A stretch of DNA of 64,000 nt from Streptomyces hoynatensis (GTDB lineage: Bacteria; Actinomycetota; Actinomycetes; Streptomycetales; Streptomycetaceae), in NCBI RefSeq assembly GCF_003626535.1, contig NZ_RBAL01000005.1, positions 124,001-188,000 of the forward strand, given 5' to 3'. The notes beneath the pieces were generated by a model. The model saw nothing but the letters and a program-made list of their open reading frames with translations, searched no databases and was not told the DNA's origin. Shown here in pieces: positions 1-8,270 of the stretch. The position numbers and the translations under genes were made by a program. Position 1 is the first letter of the stretch. Every line of letters starts with the position of its first letter.

Positions 1-2
1 GG

Positions 3-827
3 GGGTGCCCGCCGGTGGACGCCCCGGTCCTGGCCGCCGCGCCCCGGCTGCGGGCGATCGTGCACGCGGCCGGCACCGTGCGCCTCCACGTCACCGAGGC
101 CTGCTGGGAGCGGGGCATCCTCGTCTCCTCCGCGGCGGCGGCCAACGCGCTGCCGGTCGCGGAGTACACCCTCGCCATGATCCTGCTCGCCAACAAGCGG
201 GTGCTCGGCATCTCGGCCGACTACGGCCGCGGGCGGGAGCGCCGCAACTGGGCCGCGGAGGGGGAGGTCCTCGGCAATTACGGCCGCACGGTGGGCATTC
301 TCGGCGCCTCGCTGATCGGCCGCCGGGTGCTGGAACTGCTGCGGCCCTTCGACCTGCGTCCGCTGCTGCACGACCCGTTCGTCTCGCCGGAGGAGGCGGC
401 GGCGCTCGGGGCCGAGTCCGTGGGCCTGCGGGAGCTGTTCGAGAGGAGCGACGTGGTCAGCCTGCACGTTCCGCTGCTGCCCTCGACCCGCGGCATGGTG
501 AACCGGGAGCTGCTGTCGGCGATGCGCGCGGGCGCGACGCTGATCAACACCGCGCGCGGCGCGGTGCTCGACCAGGACGCCCTGGCCGAGTTCGCCGCCG
601 CCGGGCGTGTCAGCGCCGTGCTCGACGTGACGGAGCCGGAGGTGCTGCCGCCCGGCCACCCGCTGTGGGACTGCGAGAACGTGCTGATCAGCCCGCACAT
701 CGCCGGCTCGGTGGGCAACGAGGTGCAGCGGCTCGCCGAGTACGCCGCCGCCGAGGCGGCCCGTTACGCGGCGGGCGAGCCGTTCGCTTATCCCGTGCTG
801 CCCTCCCGCCGGGACCTCACCGCCTGA
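3..827 (+). CDS. D-isomer-specific 2-hydroxyacid dehydrogenase, 5' partial
   Basis: NAD(P)-dependent oxidoreductase of the D-2-hydroxyacid dehydrogenase family (phosphoglycerate or glyoxylate/hydroxypyruvate reductase type). The frame is open to the window edge, so the N terminus is missing; an internal GTG at 15 is not a convincing start. Seen: a Rossmann nucleotide-binding loop (GILGASLIGR), the catalytic Arg in NTARGAVLD, the Glu in DVTEPEVLPPGHPL, and the catalytic His in ISPHIAGS. Together these are the Arg-Glu-His set of the family. The substrate cannot be told from sequence. It ends before a 345-bp repeat-bearing gap, so no operon partner is visible downstream. Confidence 0.85.
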   Translation, partial: GCPPVDAPVLAAAPRLRAIVHAAGTVRLHVTEACWERGILVSSAAAANALPVAEYTLAMILLANKRVLGISADYGRGRERRNWAAEGEVLGNYGRTVGILGASLIGRRVLELLRPFDLRPLLHDPFVSPEEAAALGAESVGLRELFERSDVVSLHVPLLPSTRGMVNRELLSAMRAGATLINTARGAVLDQDALAEFAAAGRVSAVLDVTEPEVLPPGHPLWDCENVLISPHIAGSVGNEVQRLAEYAAAEAARYAAGEPFAYPVLPSRRDLTA

Positions 828-1172
828 GCGGACCCGCCCACGGGCTCCCCCCGGCCCCGCCGTTCGGGCGGGGGCCGGGGCGAGCCGGCGACAGGGCCGA
901 CGGGGCCGACGGCACGGGCTGGGCCGACAGGGCCGACGGCACGGGCTGGGCCGACGGGGCCGACGGCACGGGCTGGGCCGACGGGGCCGACGGCACGGGC
1001 TGGGCCGACGGGGCCGACGGGACAGGCAGGGCCGACGGGGCCGACAGGCTGGGGAAATCCCTCGCCGCGGCGCACCTCGCCCGGTACGGTCGCCGGGTGT
1101 TCCCGCTGCCGGGAGCCCCGGCGAGCCGGGAGCGGCCGCCCGGCAGCTCCGACCGAGAGGAGGGGTGCGCCC
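828..1172. repeat. Intergenic stretch with 27-bp tandem repeat
   Basis: This 345-bp gap contains five head-to-tail 27-bp units at 904-1038, each built on GGCCGACGGCACGGGCTGG followed by GCCGACGG. The first four are nearly identical and the fifth has diverged. The unit is a multiple of three, so it stays open in several frames; on the minus strand it reads as a collagen-like G-x-y repeat. There is no start, ribosome site or codon pattern to support a gene. A GAGAGGAGG ribosome site for the next gene lies at its right end. Confidence 0.8.
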
Positions 1173-1550
1173 ATGGCCTGCCGTATCAGTGCACTCGTGC
1201 TCGGTTGCCGCGACCCGGAGGCGCTGGCGCGGTTCTGGTGCGAGGTCCTGGACTTCGTGGTGCTCGACCGCGAGGAGGGCACCGTCGAGATCGGGGCGCG
1301 CGAGGGCTTCGGGGGCCCCCAGCCGACCATCGTCTTCAGCCGCCGCGACGAGCCGAAGAACGGGACGCTCCGGCTGCACTTCGACGTCAACGCCACCGAC
1401 CGCGATCAGGACGCCGAGCTGGAACGCCTCTTGGCGCTGGGGGCGCGCCCGGCCGACATCGGGCAGAGCGGCGAGGAGCCCTGGCACGTCCTCGTCGATC
1501 CCGAGGGCAACGAGTTCTGCCTGCTCAGGCGCCGCCTCGACCCGCTCTGA
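1173..1550 (+). CDS. VOC-fold (glyoxalase/bleomycin-resistance-like) protein
   Basis: Small protein of 125 residues, one VOC domain with paired beta-alpha-beta-beta-beta modules. Seen: the opening [18 protein letters not shown] strand-helix, a central [11 protein letters not shown] strand and the terminal [14 protein letters not shown] signature that usually supplies a metal or ligand position. The ATG is preceded by a strong GAGGAGG at about 1156-1162. Many Streptomyces paralogues of this size have no known substrate, so a specific enzyme or drug-binding role is not assigned. It stands alone between a repeat region and a convergent MFS gene. Confidence 0.85.
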   Translation: MACRISALVLGCRDPEALARFWCEVLDFVVLDREEGTVEIGAREGFGGPQPTIVFSRRDEPKNGTLRLHFDVNATDRDQDAELERLLALGARPADIGQSGEEPWHVLVDPEGNEFCLLRRRLDPL

Positions 1551-1634
1551 CCACCCTGGCCCACGCCCCCTGCGATGCACGCCCCCGGCGCACGCCCCCG
1601 GCGCAGGTGGCCGGCGCACGTGACCGGCGTGCGC

Positions 1635-3230
1635 TCAGCGGGCTGCCGTCCGCGCGGGGGCGGTCGCCCCGGCGGCCGTCGCCTCGACGGTGGCAGCGCC
1701 GAGGGCGGTCGCGCCGGCCGGGGCCCCGGGCTCGCCCGCCGCCGTGGCCTGTTCGGGCTTCCGGGCCGCGGCGTCCTGTTCTGGGGCCTGGGCCGCGGCG
1801 TCCTGCCGGGCCCGGCGCGGCAGGAGGAAGCCGAGCAGGAAGGCCACGGCCAGCAGCCCGAGCGCGAGCAGCGTCACGTGCCGCCCCGCGGTCACGAACC
1901 CGGCGCCGGGGCCCGGCTTGCCTGCCGCGGAGAAGAACACGGTCCCCAGCACCGCCACGCCCAGGCTCGAACCCAGCTGCTGCACCGACTCCAGCAGGCC
2001 GGCGGCCGAGCCCACCTCGTGGTCGCGGATCTCGCCCATGACGATGTCGAAGAGGGGCACGAAGATCTGTCCCATGCCGAACCCGTAGACCAGCAGCGGC
2101 AGCGCCAGGTCCGCGCCGTCGAGGCCCATGCCGGAGCGGTCGAAGACCAGGTAGACGCCGCCGAGTCCGACCGCCATCAGCGTCAGGCCCAGGTGGAGGA
2201 TGCGCCGCCCGAGGCGGCCGCGCATCGCCGCGCCGAAGCCGGAGCCGAAGAACGCGCCCACCGCCCAGGTCGCCATCGCCACGCTGGCCTTCGCCGGGCC
2301 GAAGCCGAGGCCGAGTTGGAGGAACAGCCCGAGGGCGAGCGAGAAGCCGACCACCGAGCCGAAGAAGACCAGGGTGAAGGCGACGCCCGAGGTGTAGGAG
2401 CGCCTGGTCAGGACGCTCAGCTCGACCAGCGGCGCCCGTCCGGCCCGCCGCCGGCCCGCCTGCCGCGCGGCGAAGGCGGCGAGCCCCGCGACCGAGCCGG
2501 CCGCCGGGGCCAGCAGCCAGGCGGGCCAGCCCAGTTCGCGGCCCTGCACCAGCGGGAAGACCAGCAGGAACATCGCCGCCCCGGCCAGCAACGCCCCCGG
2601 CACGTCAAGGCGCAGTTCGCGCGCCCCGCGTGAACGCGGCAGCGCACGCGCCCCCGCGCTCAGGGCGAAGGCGCCGAGCGGCAGGTTGATGAGGAAGACC
2701 ATCCGCCAGCCGGTGCCGAAGAGGTCGGCGTCCACGAGCACGCCGGCGACGACCGGCCCGAGGATCGTGGAGAGGCCGATCACCGGCCCCAGCGCGCCGA
2801 AGGCCTTGCCGATCTCCTGCGGCGGGAACAGGTCGCGGATCAGCCCGAAGGACTGCGGGATCATGATCGCCGCACAGAGTCCCTGCGCGACCCTCGCCCC
2901 GATCAGCGCCTCGGGCGACCAGGCGAGCGCGCAGGCCACGGAGGCGGCCAGGAAGCCGGCCACGCCGAGCAGCGCCATGCGGCGGCGGCCGAACATGTCG
3001 CCGAGCCTGCCCCCGGTCAGCAGGCCGACCGCGAGGGCCAGCGTGTACGAGGCGGCGATCCACTGCAGTCCGGCCTCGGAACCGCCGAGGTCCTCCCGGA
3101 TCGAGGGGGCGGCCACGTTGACGACCGTGGCGTCGAGCAGGTTCATGATCATCGCGGCCAGCACGGCGAAGAGGCCGAGCCAGCGGTGGTCCCGGCGCCC
3201 GGGCGCCTCGGTGAGTTTCTCCATGGCCAC
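1635..3230 (-). CDS. DHA2-family MFS drug exporter
   Basis: Predicted 14-helix drug:proton antiporter of the EmrB/QacA (DHA2) group, 531 residues from the GTG at 3230; an ATG two codons inside (3224) is an equally possible start. Seen: the first-helix signature LLDATVVNVAAPSI, the loop 2-3 motif GGRLGDMFGRRR, and GPVIGLSTILGPVVAGVLVD, which matches the antiporter motif C region, followed by WRMVFLINLPLG. The C terminus ends in an Ala-rich tail (repeated EQ/EAT segments) with no family function. It diverges from a WYL regulator at 3288 across a 57-bp promoter region with a palindrome, suggesting that regulator controls it. The substrate is unknown. Confidence 0.88.
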   Translation of the reverse strand: MAMEKLTEAPGRRDHRWLGLFAVLAAMIMNLLDATVVNVAAPSIREDLGGSEAGLQWIAASYTLALAVGLLTGGRLGDMFGRRRMALLGVAGFLAASVACALAWSPEALIGARVAQGLCAAIMIPQSFGLIRDLFPPQEIGKAFGALGPVIGLSTILGPVVAGVLVDADLFGTGWRMVFLINLPLGAFALSAGARALPRSRGARELRLDVPGALLAGAAMFLLVFPLVQGRELGWPAWLLAPAAGSVAGLAAFAARQAGRRRAGRAPLVELSVLTRRSYTSGVAFTLVFFGSVVGFSLALGLFLQLGLGFGPAKASVAMATWAVGAFFGSGFGAAMRGRLGRRILHLGLTLMAVGLGGVYLVFDRSGMGLDGADLALPLLVYGFGMGQIFVPLFDIVMGEIRDHEVGSAAGLLESVQQLGSSLGVAVLGTVFFSAAGKPGPGAGFVTAGRHVTLLALGLLAVAFLLGFLLPRRARQDAAAQAPEQDAAARKPEQATAAGEPGAPAGATALGAATVEATAAGATAPARTAAR

Positions 3231-3247
3231 AGGCTTTCAGCCGTACC

Positions 3248-3262
3248 GGAACGAATCGTTCC
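3248..3262. promoter_or_regulatory. Palindromic operator between MFS exporter and WYL regulator
   Basis: GGAACGA-A-TCGTTCC, a perfect 7-bp inverted repeat, sits in the middle of the 57-bp divergent intergenic region. Its position would let one dimeric regulator cover both promoters. Binding by the adjacent WYL protein is inferred. Confidence 0.5.
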
Positions 3263-3287
3263 TAAAGCCCGCGGCAGAATCGACGGC

Positions 3288-4301
3288 ATGCTGGAGACAT
3301 CGGCCCGCCTGCTGCGCCTGCTCTCCCTCCTGCAGACCCCCAGGGAGTGGAGCGGCACCGAACTCGCGCGGCGCCTCGGCGTGACCACCAGGACCGTGCG
3401 CAACGACGTGGAGCGGCTGCGCCGCCTCGGCTATCCGGTGGACGCGGCCAGGGGCCCCCTCGGCGGCTACCGGCTGGGCGCCGGGAGCAGCCTGCCGCCG
3501 CTGCTGCTCGACGACGAGGAGGCGGTGGCCGTGGCGGTGGGCCTGCGCACCGCCACCGGCGGCTCGGTGGCGGGCATCGAGGAGTCCTCGCTGCGCGCCC
3601 TGGCCAAGCTGGAGCAGGTGCTCCCGCCGCGGCTGCGGCGGCGGGTCGGGGCGCTGGGTGCGTACACGGTGGCCGCGCCGCCGGACCGGGGCCCCGCGGT
3701 CTCTCCCGAGGTGCTGACCACCCTGGTCACGGCCTGCCGGGACCGGGAGCGGCTGCGGTTCGACTACCGCGCCCACGACCGCACCGCCAGCCGCCGGGAC
3801 GTCGAGCCCTACCGCCTGGTCAACCGGGGCCGCCGCTGGTACCTGATCGCCTGGGACACCGCCCGGGAGGACTGGCGGACGTTCCGGGTGGACCGGATCG
3901 AGCCGAAGGTGCCCACCGGGCCGAGGTTCGCCCCCAGGCCGCTGCCCGACGAGGACCTCGCCGCCTACGTCACCCGCGGCGTCGGCTCCGCCGTGGTGCG
4001 CTACCGGGCGCGTGTCCTCATGTACGCGCCCGCGCAGGAGATCGCCGAGCGCCTGCCCGCGGGCGTGGGGCAGGTGGAGGCGCTGGGGGAGGGCTCCTGC
4101 GCCGTGACCTTCGGCGCGTCGAGCGCGGCGTCGCTGGCGGTGTGGCTCGGCGCGCTCGGCGTCGACTTCGACGCCTCCCAGGCCCCGGAACTCGCCGCCG
4201 AGTTGCGGCTGCTGGCCGAGCGCTACGCCCGGGCGTCCGGCAGCGCCCAGGGCCGCCCCGCAGGAGGGGAGTCCCTGCCGCCCGGGGGAGCGGGCGGATA
4301 G
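3288..4301 (+). CDS. WYL-domain transcriptional regulator (YafY/PafC type)
   Basis: 337-residue regulator. The N-terminal winged helix-turn-helix (about residues 1-60) contains SGTELARRLGVTTRTVRNDVERLRRLGYPVDA, and GGYRLG marks the wing. A middle WYL domain follows, with RLRFDYRAHDRTASRRDVEPYRLV and RRWYLIAWDTAREDWRTFRVDRI, where W-Y-L is seen as RWYLIAW. The C-terminal WCX-like extension ends before a low-complexity tail. WYL domains in this family sense nucleic acids or other ligands. The ATG at 3288 was chosen over upstream in-frame codons because those overlap the operator and the family begins with ETSARLLRLL. Divergent arrangement suggests control of the MFS gene. Confidence 0.85.
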   Translation: MLETSARLLRLLSLLQTPREWSGTELARRLGVTTRTVRNDVERLRRLGYPVDAARGPLGGYRLGAGSSLPPLLLDDEEAVAVAVGLRTATGGSVAGIEESSLRALAKLEQVLPPRLRRRVGALGAYTVAAPPDRGPAVSPEVLTTLVTACRDRERLRFDYRAHDRTASRRDVEPYRLVNRGRRWYLIAWDTAREDWRTFRVDRIEPKVPTGPRFAPRPLPDEDLAAYVTRGVGSAVVRYRARVLMYAPAQEIAERLPAGVGQVEALGEGSCAVTFGASSAASLAVWLGALGVDFDASQAPELAAELRLLAERYARASGSAQGRPAGGESLPPGGAGG

Positions 4302-4378
4302 GCGTGCCGGGGCCCGGCCGCCCGCCGGGGCGCGCCGCCCGCCGCGACGGCCGGGCCGGGAACGGGCGGCGCGGGCCG

Positions 4379-4870
4379 TCAGCTGCCGCGGATGGCCCGC
4401 TGGTAGGCACGCAGCGCGTCGGGGTCGTCGATGCTGCCGTGGTGGTGGTACTGGCGCCAGCGGCCCTCCTCGTAGCGGAAGTACCGGCTGGTGCGGATGT
4501 CCAGCGGGGTTGTCGTGCCGTCGGCGGTGGTGTAGCTGCCGGTCTCCCGGCCGGCGAAGACGGCGTGCCGCTCGCCCAGGTAGGCAACCGCGTCGCCGAA
4601 GGTGACCCGGACGGTGACGGGGCCGTGGAAGATCCGGGCGTAGAGATCGGCGATGGCGTCCCCGCCCCGGAGGATGCCGCCGACCGGATTGTTCAGCTGG
4701 GCGAGGGGGTGCGCGGACCAGTCGGCGCCGAGGGCGTCGAGATCGCCGTTGTTCAGGCTGTAGTAGAAGGTTTCGAGCGCCGCCTCGGCCCCCCTGTGGG
4801 AGGGGTCTCCCGTCTCGGCAAGCCGGTTGCGCGAGGCAGGCCCGAAGGACATGTCCGTCTTTTCGATCAT
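4379..4870 (-). CDS. SnoaL/NTF2-like protein
   Basis: 163-residue protein of the nuclear transport factor 2-like superfamily (SnoaL/DUF4440/ketosteroid isomerase-like). Seen: a helical start AALETFYYSLNNGDLDAL, the conserved W-x-x-HP near ADWSAHPLAQLNNP, then strands ending YFRYEEGRWRQYHHHGSIDDPDAL. The fold is a cone-shaped alpha+beta barrel that binds small hydrophobic ligands; the reaction is unknown. The ATG at 4870 lacks a clear ribosome site; a second ATG six codons in is possible. Convergent with the WYL gene, sharing a 77-bp gap. Confidence 0.75.
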   Translation of the reverse strand: MIEKTDMSFGPASRNRLAETGDPSHRGAEAALETFYYSLNNGDLDALGADWSAHPLAQLNNPVGGILRGGDAIADLYARIFHGPVTVRVTFGDAVAYLGERHAVFAGRETGSYTTADGTTTPLDIRTSRYFRYEEGRWRQYHHHGSIDDPDALRAYQRAIRGS

Positions 4871-5087
4871 GCCGCGGTCAACTCGCCCGCGCTCCCTGTC
4901 ATTCCGCCGCCGGGGCGGCCGGGCGCCCGGTCCTGGGCGGGTGACGGGGGCCCTGTGCTGCCCGGCGTGCCGCCCGGCCGGAACTTCCCGGCGTTCGCGC
5001 GCTTTGTACGGTGGGCGGGGAATCGGCCGGGAAGCGCCATCCCGCCCCGGCCGAAGACGAGACAGACGAGACGACGGAGTGATGGGC

Positions 5088-5543
5088 ATGGCCCTGTGGG
5101 ACCGCATCAAGGAGTCGGCGTCCACGATGCAGACGCAGCTCAACGCCAAGAAGAACGACCTGAAGAGCGGCGCCTTCCGCGATGCGAGCATGGCGATGTG
5201 CGCGCTGGTGGCGGCGGCCGACGGCTCGATCGACATCACCGAGCGCCGCCGGGTGGCCCAGCTGATCGCCTCCAACGAGGTGCTCCAGAACTTCCAGGCG
5301 GACGATCTCCAGCGGCGTTTCGAGGCCAACCTCGACAAGCTGGTCGCGGACTTCGAGTTCGGCAAGGTCGGCGTGCTGCAGGAGATCGCCAAGGCGAAGA
5401 AGAAGCCGGCCGAGGCCCGGGCGGTGGTCCAGATCGGCATCGTGATCGGCGGCGCCGACGGCAACTTCGACCAGACGGAACGCGGCGTGGTCCGCGAGGC
5501 CTGCTTCGCCCTGGGCCTCCCGCCCGCCGAGTTCGACCTCTGA
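5088..5543 (+). CDS. terB: TerB-family tellurite/stress protein
   Basis: 151-residue all-helical TerB protein. Seen: the two acidic EF-hand-like segments of the family, AAADGSIDITERR and IGGADGNFDQTERGVV, which bind divalent metal in studied TerB. A lysine-rich stretch (AKAKKKPAEAR) separates the halves. Of two ATGs, the one at 5088 is 8 bases from GGAG (5076-5079), whereas 5082 is too close. A TerD gene follows 300 bases downstream on the same strand. TerB and TerD belong to a membrane-linked metal-sensing stress complex best known for tellurite resistance. A role in tellurite resistance here is not shown by the sequence. Confidence 0.85.
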   Translation: MALWDRIKESASTMQTQLNAKKNDLKSGAFRDASMAMCALVAAADGSIDITERRRVAQLIASNEVLQNFQADDLQRRFEANLDKLVADFEFGKVGVLQEIAKAKKKPAEARAVVQIGIVIGGADGNFDQTERGVVREACFALGLPPAEFDL

Positions 5544-5847
5544 GCCGAAGCAGCCGGCCGCGGGCGGGCGGCCCGGCGCACCGCCGCGCCGGGAGTGCCG
5601 CCCTCCCGCGGGCCGCCCGGGCCCGTCGGCCCGCTTTCCCGGCCGCCGCGCCTCGGTGTCCCCGGGGCCGTGGCCGGTCCCGGGCCGTGGCCGGTGTCGG
5701 GGCGCGGCCGGTGTCGGGGCGCGGGGCGGTGGCCGAGGGGCCGGCGTCCCTGTCGGTGCGGCCCTGTAGATTGCCGGACACAGGCATTCGAGACGCGTCG
5801 GCCGGGGGCGTCCTTGCCGCCCGCGGCGCGAGAAAGGCAGGGTGACG
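5544..5847. other. TerB-TerD intergenic region
   Basis: 304 bases, very G+C-rich, with near-repeats of GGCCGTGGCCGGT and GGTGTCGGGGCGCG between about 5665 and 5735. TAGATT at 5766-5771 could serve as a -10 element for terD, but no good -35 is visible. No gene is supported. Confidence 0.5.
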
Positions 5848-6423
5848 GTGGGAGTCTCGCTATCCAAGGGCGGCAACGTCTCGCTGACCAAGGAGGCCCC
5901 GGGGCTGACCGCGGTGCTCGTCGGCCTGGGCTGGGACGTGCGCACGACCACGGGCGCCGACTACGACCTCGACGCCAGCGCGCTGCTGCTCGGCGACTCG
6001 GGCAAGGTGCTCTCCGACAGCCATTTCGTCTTCTACAACAACCTGACCAGCCCCGACGGCTCGGTCGAGCACACCGGCGACAACCTGACCGGTGAGGGCG
6101 AGGGCGACGACGAGGTGATCAAGGTGAACCTGGCGGCCGTTCCGCCCGAGGTCACCAGGATCGTCTTCCCGGTCTCCATCCACGAGGCCACCGCGCGGGG
6201 GCAGAGCTTCGGCCAGGTGCGGAACGCCTTCATCCGCGTGGTCAACCAGTCCGGCGGCGCGGAGATCGCCCGCTACGACCTGAGCGAGGACGCGGCCACC
6301 GAGACCGCGATGATCTTCGGTGAGCTGTACCGGCGCGACACGGAGTGGAAGTTCCGCGCGGTGGGCCAGGGGTACGCCTCGGGGCTGGCCGGCATCGCTC
6401 AGGACTTCGGCGTCAACGTCTGA
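5848..6423 (+). CDS. terD: TerD-family protein
   Basis: 191-residue TerD-domain protein. Family hallmarks: the start [19 protein letters not shown], the calcium-binding segment [33 protein letters not shown], and a second acidic segment, [18 protein letters not shown]. The family binds two calcium ions and takes part in tellurite, phage and stress responses; paralogues are numerous in Streptomyces and affect calcium-dependent differentiation. The GTG at 5848 is chosen because paralogues begin directly with GVSLSKGG and GGCAGG lies 6 bases upstream. The upstream in-frame GTG at 5842 is the alternative. Its 3' end overlaps the convergent OsmC gene by about 25 bases. Confidence 0.88.
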   Translation: MGVSLSKGGNVSLTKEAPGLTAVLVGLGWDVRTTTGADYDLDASALLLGDSGKVLSDSHFVFYNNLTSPDGSVEHTGDNLTGEGEGDDEVIKVNLAAVPPEVTRIVFPVSIHEATARGQSFGQVRNAFIRVVNQSGGAEIARYDLSEDAATETAMIFGELYRRDTEWKFRAVGQGYASGLAGIAQDFGVNV

Positions 6424-6890
6424 GCCGCCCCGTGGCCGCCGGGCCGGCCGGCGGCCACCACCGGCGTTCCCTCGCGCACCGCGCGGGTGACCGGGGTGCG
6501 TTCCGCGATGTCGAGCAGCCGCGCGCGCTGGGCCTCGCCGAGGGTGCCGAGCAGGTCGATCCGCCGGGTGATGCGGTGCGCGCCGCCGGGGCCCTCCTCG
6601 TAGGCGAGGTGCACGCGGACCCCTTCGAGCGGCCAGCCCTTGCGGCCCGCGTACATGCGCAGCGTGATGGCGGTGCAGGAGCCGAGCGCGGAGAGCAGCA
6701 GGCCGATCGGGCTCGGGGCGGTGTCGGCGCCGCCCACGGACTTGGGCTCGTCCGCCGCGAGCGGATGCCGCCCCGCGCGGATCTCCACGCGGTAGTCGGC
6801 CGCCGTGCTGGTGGCGATCGCCGCCGTCTTCCTGGTGTATCCCGCCTGCGTGGCGCGGTCGGCGCCGGCGGCTTCCCCGGGTGTGCCCAT
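6399..6890 (-). CDS. OsmC-like protein lacking the second catalytic cysteine
   Basis: 163-residue OsmC/Ohr superfamily protein; family members reduce organic hydroperoxides with two cysteines. Seen: the first conserved region [24 protein letters not shown] with Cys72, and [25 protein letters not shown]. At this second region family members normally read C-P-V; here Thr replaces the second cysteine and no other Cys is present. Peroxidase activity by the usual disulfide mechanism is therefore doubtful, though the fold is clear. The ATG at 6890 follows a good GGGGAG site. It overlaps terD tail to tail. Confidence 0.82.
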   Translation of the reverse strand: MGTPGEAAGADRATQAGYTRKTAAIATSTAADYRVEIRAGRHPLAADEPKSVGGADTAPSPIGLLLSALGSCTAITLRMYAGRKGWPLEGVRVHLAYEEGPGGAHRITRRIDLLGTLGEAQRARLLDIAERTPVTRAVREGTPVVAAGRPGGHGAAQTLTPKS

Positions 6891-6914
6891 CCTCGTTCTC
6901 CCCTTCCGCGGGGC

Positions 6915-7080
6915 CGCGGCCCCTTGGTGACCGGCCCCGTCCGCGACCGCTCCCTACCGGCCCTGTCCGCGACCGCTCCCGACCGTTCCTGACCGCTCCC
7001 GTCCGCGACCGGCCCTGTCCGAGACCGGCCCTCTTCCCTACCGGCCCCGTCCGCGACCGGCCCGGTCCCGGCCGGCCGCC
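6915..7080. repeat. Low-complexity intergenic repeats (GTCCGCGACCG)
   Basis: The 377-bp gap between the OsmC-like gene and wrbA (6891-7267) contains irregular copies of an 11-13 base motif, GTCCGCGACCG, alternating with CTACCGGCCC and GACCGGCCC. No gene or hairpin-plus-T terminator is convincing here. Confidence 0.6.
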
Positions 7081-7160
7081 TCCGTGCCGACCGGCAGGGG
7101 GTTCCCCGCGGCGGGGCCCGGCATGCCACGGCGGCCCCGCGAGCCGGGCCGCACCCATAT

Positions 7161-7176
7161 AGTTTATGCTTCAACG
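7161..7176. promoter_or_regulatory. Imperfect palindrome upstream of wrbA
   Basis: AGTTTATGCTTCAACG is an A+T-rich, imperfect inverted repeat (GTTnAnGC/GCnTnAAC) in otherwise G+C-rich DNA, 92 bases before the wrbA start. It resembles MarR/HxlR-type operators found before quinone-stress genes. A regulator gene is not adjacent, so the binding protein is not known. Confidence 0.35.
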
Positions 7177-7267
7177 TCTGGTGCGGGAGATCCGCACCGG
7201 CCCGCCGCCACCGCCACCGGCGGCCCGCCGTGAACGCGCGCACGTGAACGAGAGGGAGCCCAAGCCC

Positions 7268-7885
7268 ATGAGCACGCCCGTCAAGCTCGCCGTCATCTAC
7301 TACTCCTCGACCGGCTTCAACGCCGAGATCGCCGGCGAGGTCGCCGATGCCGCCAGGAAGCAGGGCGCGGAGGTGCGCCTGCTCAAGGTCGCCGAACTCG
7401 CCCCGCAGAGCGCCATCGAGTCCAACGAGGCCTGGGCCGCCCACGCCGCCGCCACCGCGGACGTGCCGGAGGCCACCCAGGACGACGTGGTGTGGGCGGA
7501 CGCCGTGATCTTCGGCTCGCCGACCCGCTTCGGCAACATCTCCTCGCAGCTGAAGCAGTTCCTCGACACGCTGGGCGGCGCCTGGGCGCAGGGCCTGCTC
7601 GCCGACAAGGTCTACAGCGGCTTCGTCACCACGGCCACCCGGCACGGCGGCCAGGAGTCCACGCTCCTCGCCCTGTACAACTCCTTCCACCACTTCGGCG
7701 GCGTGGTCGTGGCCCCCGGCTACACCGACCCGGTGAAGTTCGTCGACGGCAACCCCTACGGCACCTCGCACGTCGACGCCCAGGGCGGCAACCCGATCGG
7801 CGACGAGACCCGCAACGCCGCCCGCCACCAGGCCGAGCGCGTCGTGCGGATAGCCGCCGCCCTCAAGCGCGGCCTCGCCGCCTGA
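7268..7885 (+). CDS. wrbA: NAD(P)H:quinone oxidoreductase, WrbA type
   Basis: 205-residue flavodoxin-fold protein of the WrbA group, FMN-dependent two-electron reducers of quinones that avoid semiquinone formation. Seen: the FMN phosphate loop YYSSTGFNAEIAGEVADAA, the WrbA signature GSPTRFGNISSQLKQFLDTLGGAW, the flavin-contact segment TTATRHGGQESTLLALYNSFHHFGGVVV, and GYTDPVKFVDGNPYGTSH. The ATG at 7268 follows GAGAGGGAG and matches the family N terminus (KLAVIYYSSTG). It is monocistronic; an A+T-rich palindrome lies upstream. Cytoplasmic; probable role in quinone or oxidative stress. Confidence 0.9.
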   Translation: MSTPVKLAVIYYSSTGFNAEIAGEVADAARKQGAEVRLLKVAELAPQSAIESNEAWAAHAAATADVPEATQDDVVWADAVIFGSPTRFGNISSQLKQFLDTLGGAWAQGLLADKVYSGFVTTATRHGGQESTLLALYNSFHHFGGVVVAPGYTDPVKFVDGNPYGTSHVDAQGGNPIGDETRNAARHQAERVVRIAAALKRGLAA

Positions 7886-8177
7886 GCCGCCGAGAAGGCG
7901 CGGCGGACCGCGGCCCGGCCGCCGCGCCCCTCGGCCCCCCCGGGGTGCGGTCGGCCCCCGCGGCACCTCCGGCGTTCCCGGCGCCCGTGGCGCGTCCCCG
8001 GCGCCCCCACCCGCGCGCCGCACCGGCGACGCGCGGGCGGCGGGCCGTTCCCCGGCCCGGGCGCCCGTCCGCCAGGCTGCTGGGTACACGCCACGCCGCG
8101 CGCGCCGGCGCGCCGGAGCACCCCCCGGCGCGCCGGCCGGGCGCGCGGCGACCCGACGAAAGGAGCCGGCGGCGGCC

Positions 8178-8270
8178 ATGAACCGCAGGAACGCAGCACC
8201 CACCGGCGCCTCTTCGGCCGCGCGCGGCCGGACGCGCCCCACTCCCACGCGGCAGGCCCGCCGTGGGTGA
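8178..8270 (+). CDS. Candidate 30-residue small ORF overlapping phosphatase start
   Basis: Unrecognised small ORF in the 377-bp gap after wrbA. GAAAGGAG at 8158-8165 is the best ribosome site in this gap and lies 12 bases from this ATG. The peptide (MNRRNAAPTGASSAARGRTR, then PTPTRQARRG) is basic with no predicted helix or membrane segment. Its TGA (8268-8270) falls just inside the next gene, whose GTG is at 8263, in another frame. This suggests translational coupling of the phosphatase, which has no ribosome site of its own. The rest of the gap (7886-8157) is G+C-rich and shows nothing further. Confidence 0.4.
   Translation: MNRRNAAPTGASSAARGRTRPTPTRQARRG

Noticed and set aside
788..1396. 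Minus-strand ORF with collagen-like GPVGPA repeats
   Set aside because: The collagen pattern comes from the 27-bp DNA repeat; no start signal, and it overlaps the VOC gene antisense.
5..2041. 678-codon plus-strand open frame across the first genes
   Set aside because: It overlaps the dehydrogenase and VOC genes in another frame, is Arg/Gly/Pro-rich and crosses the 27-bp repeat; high-G+C shadow.
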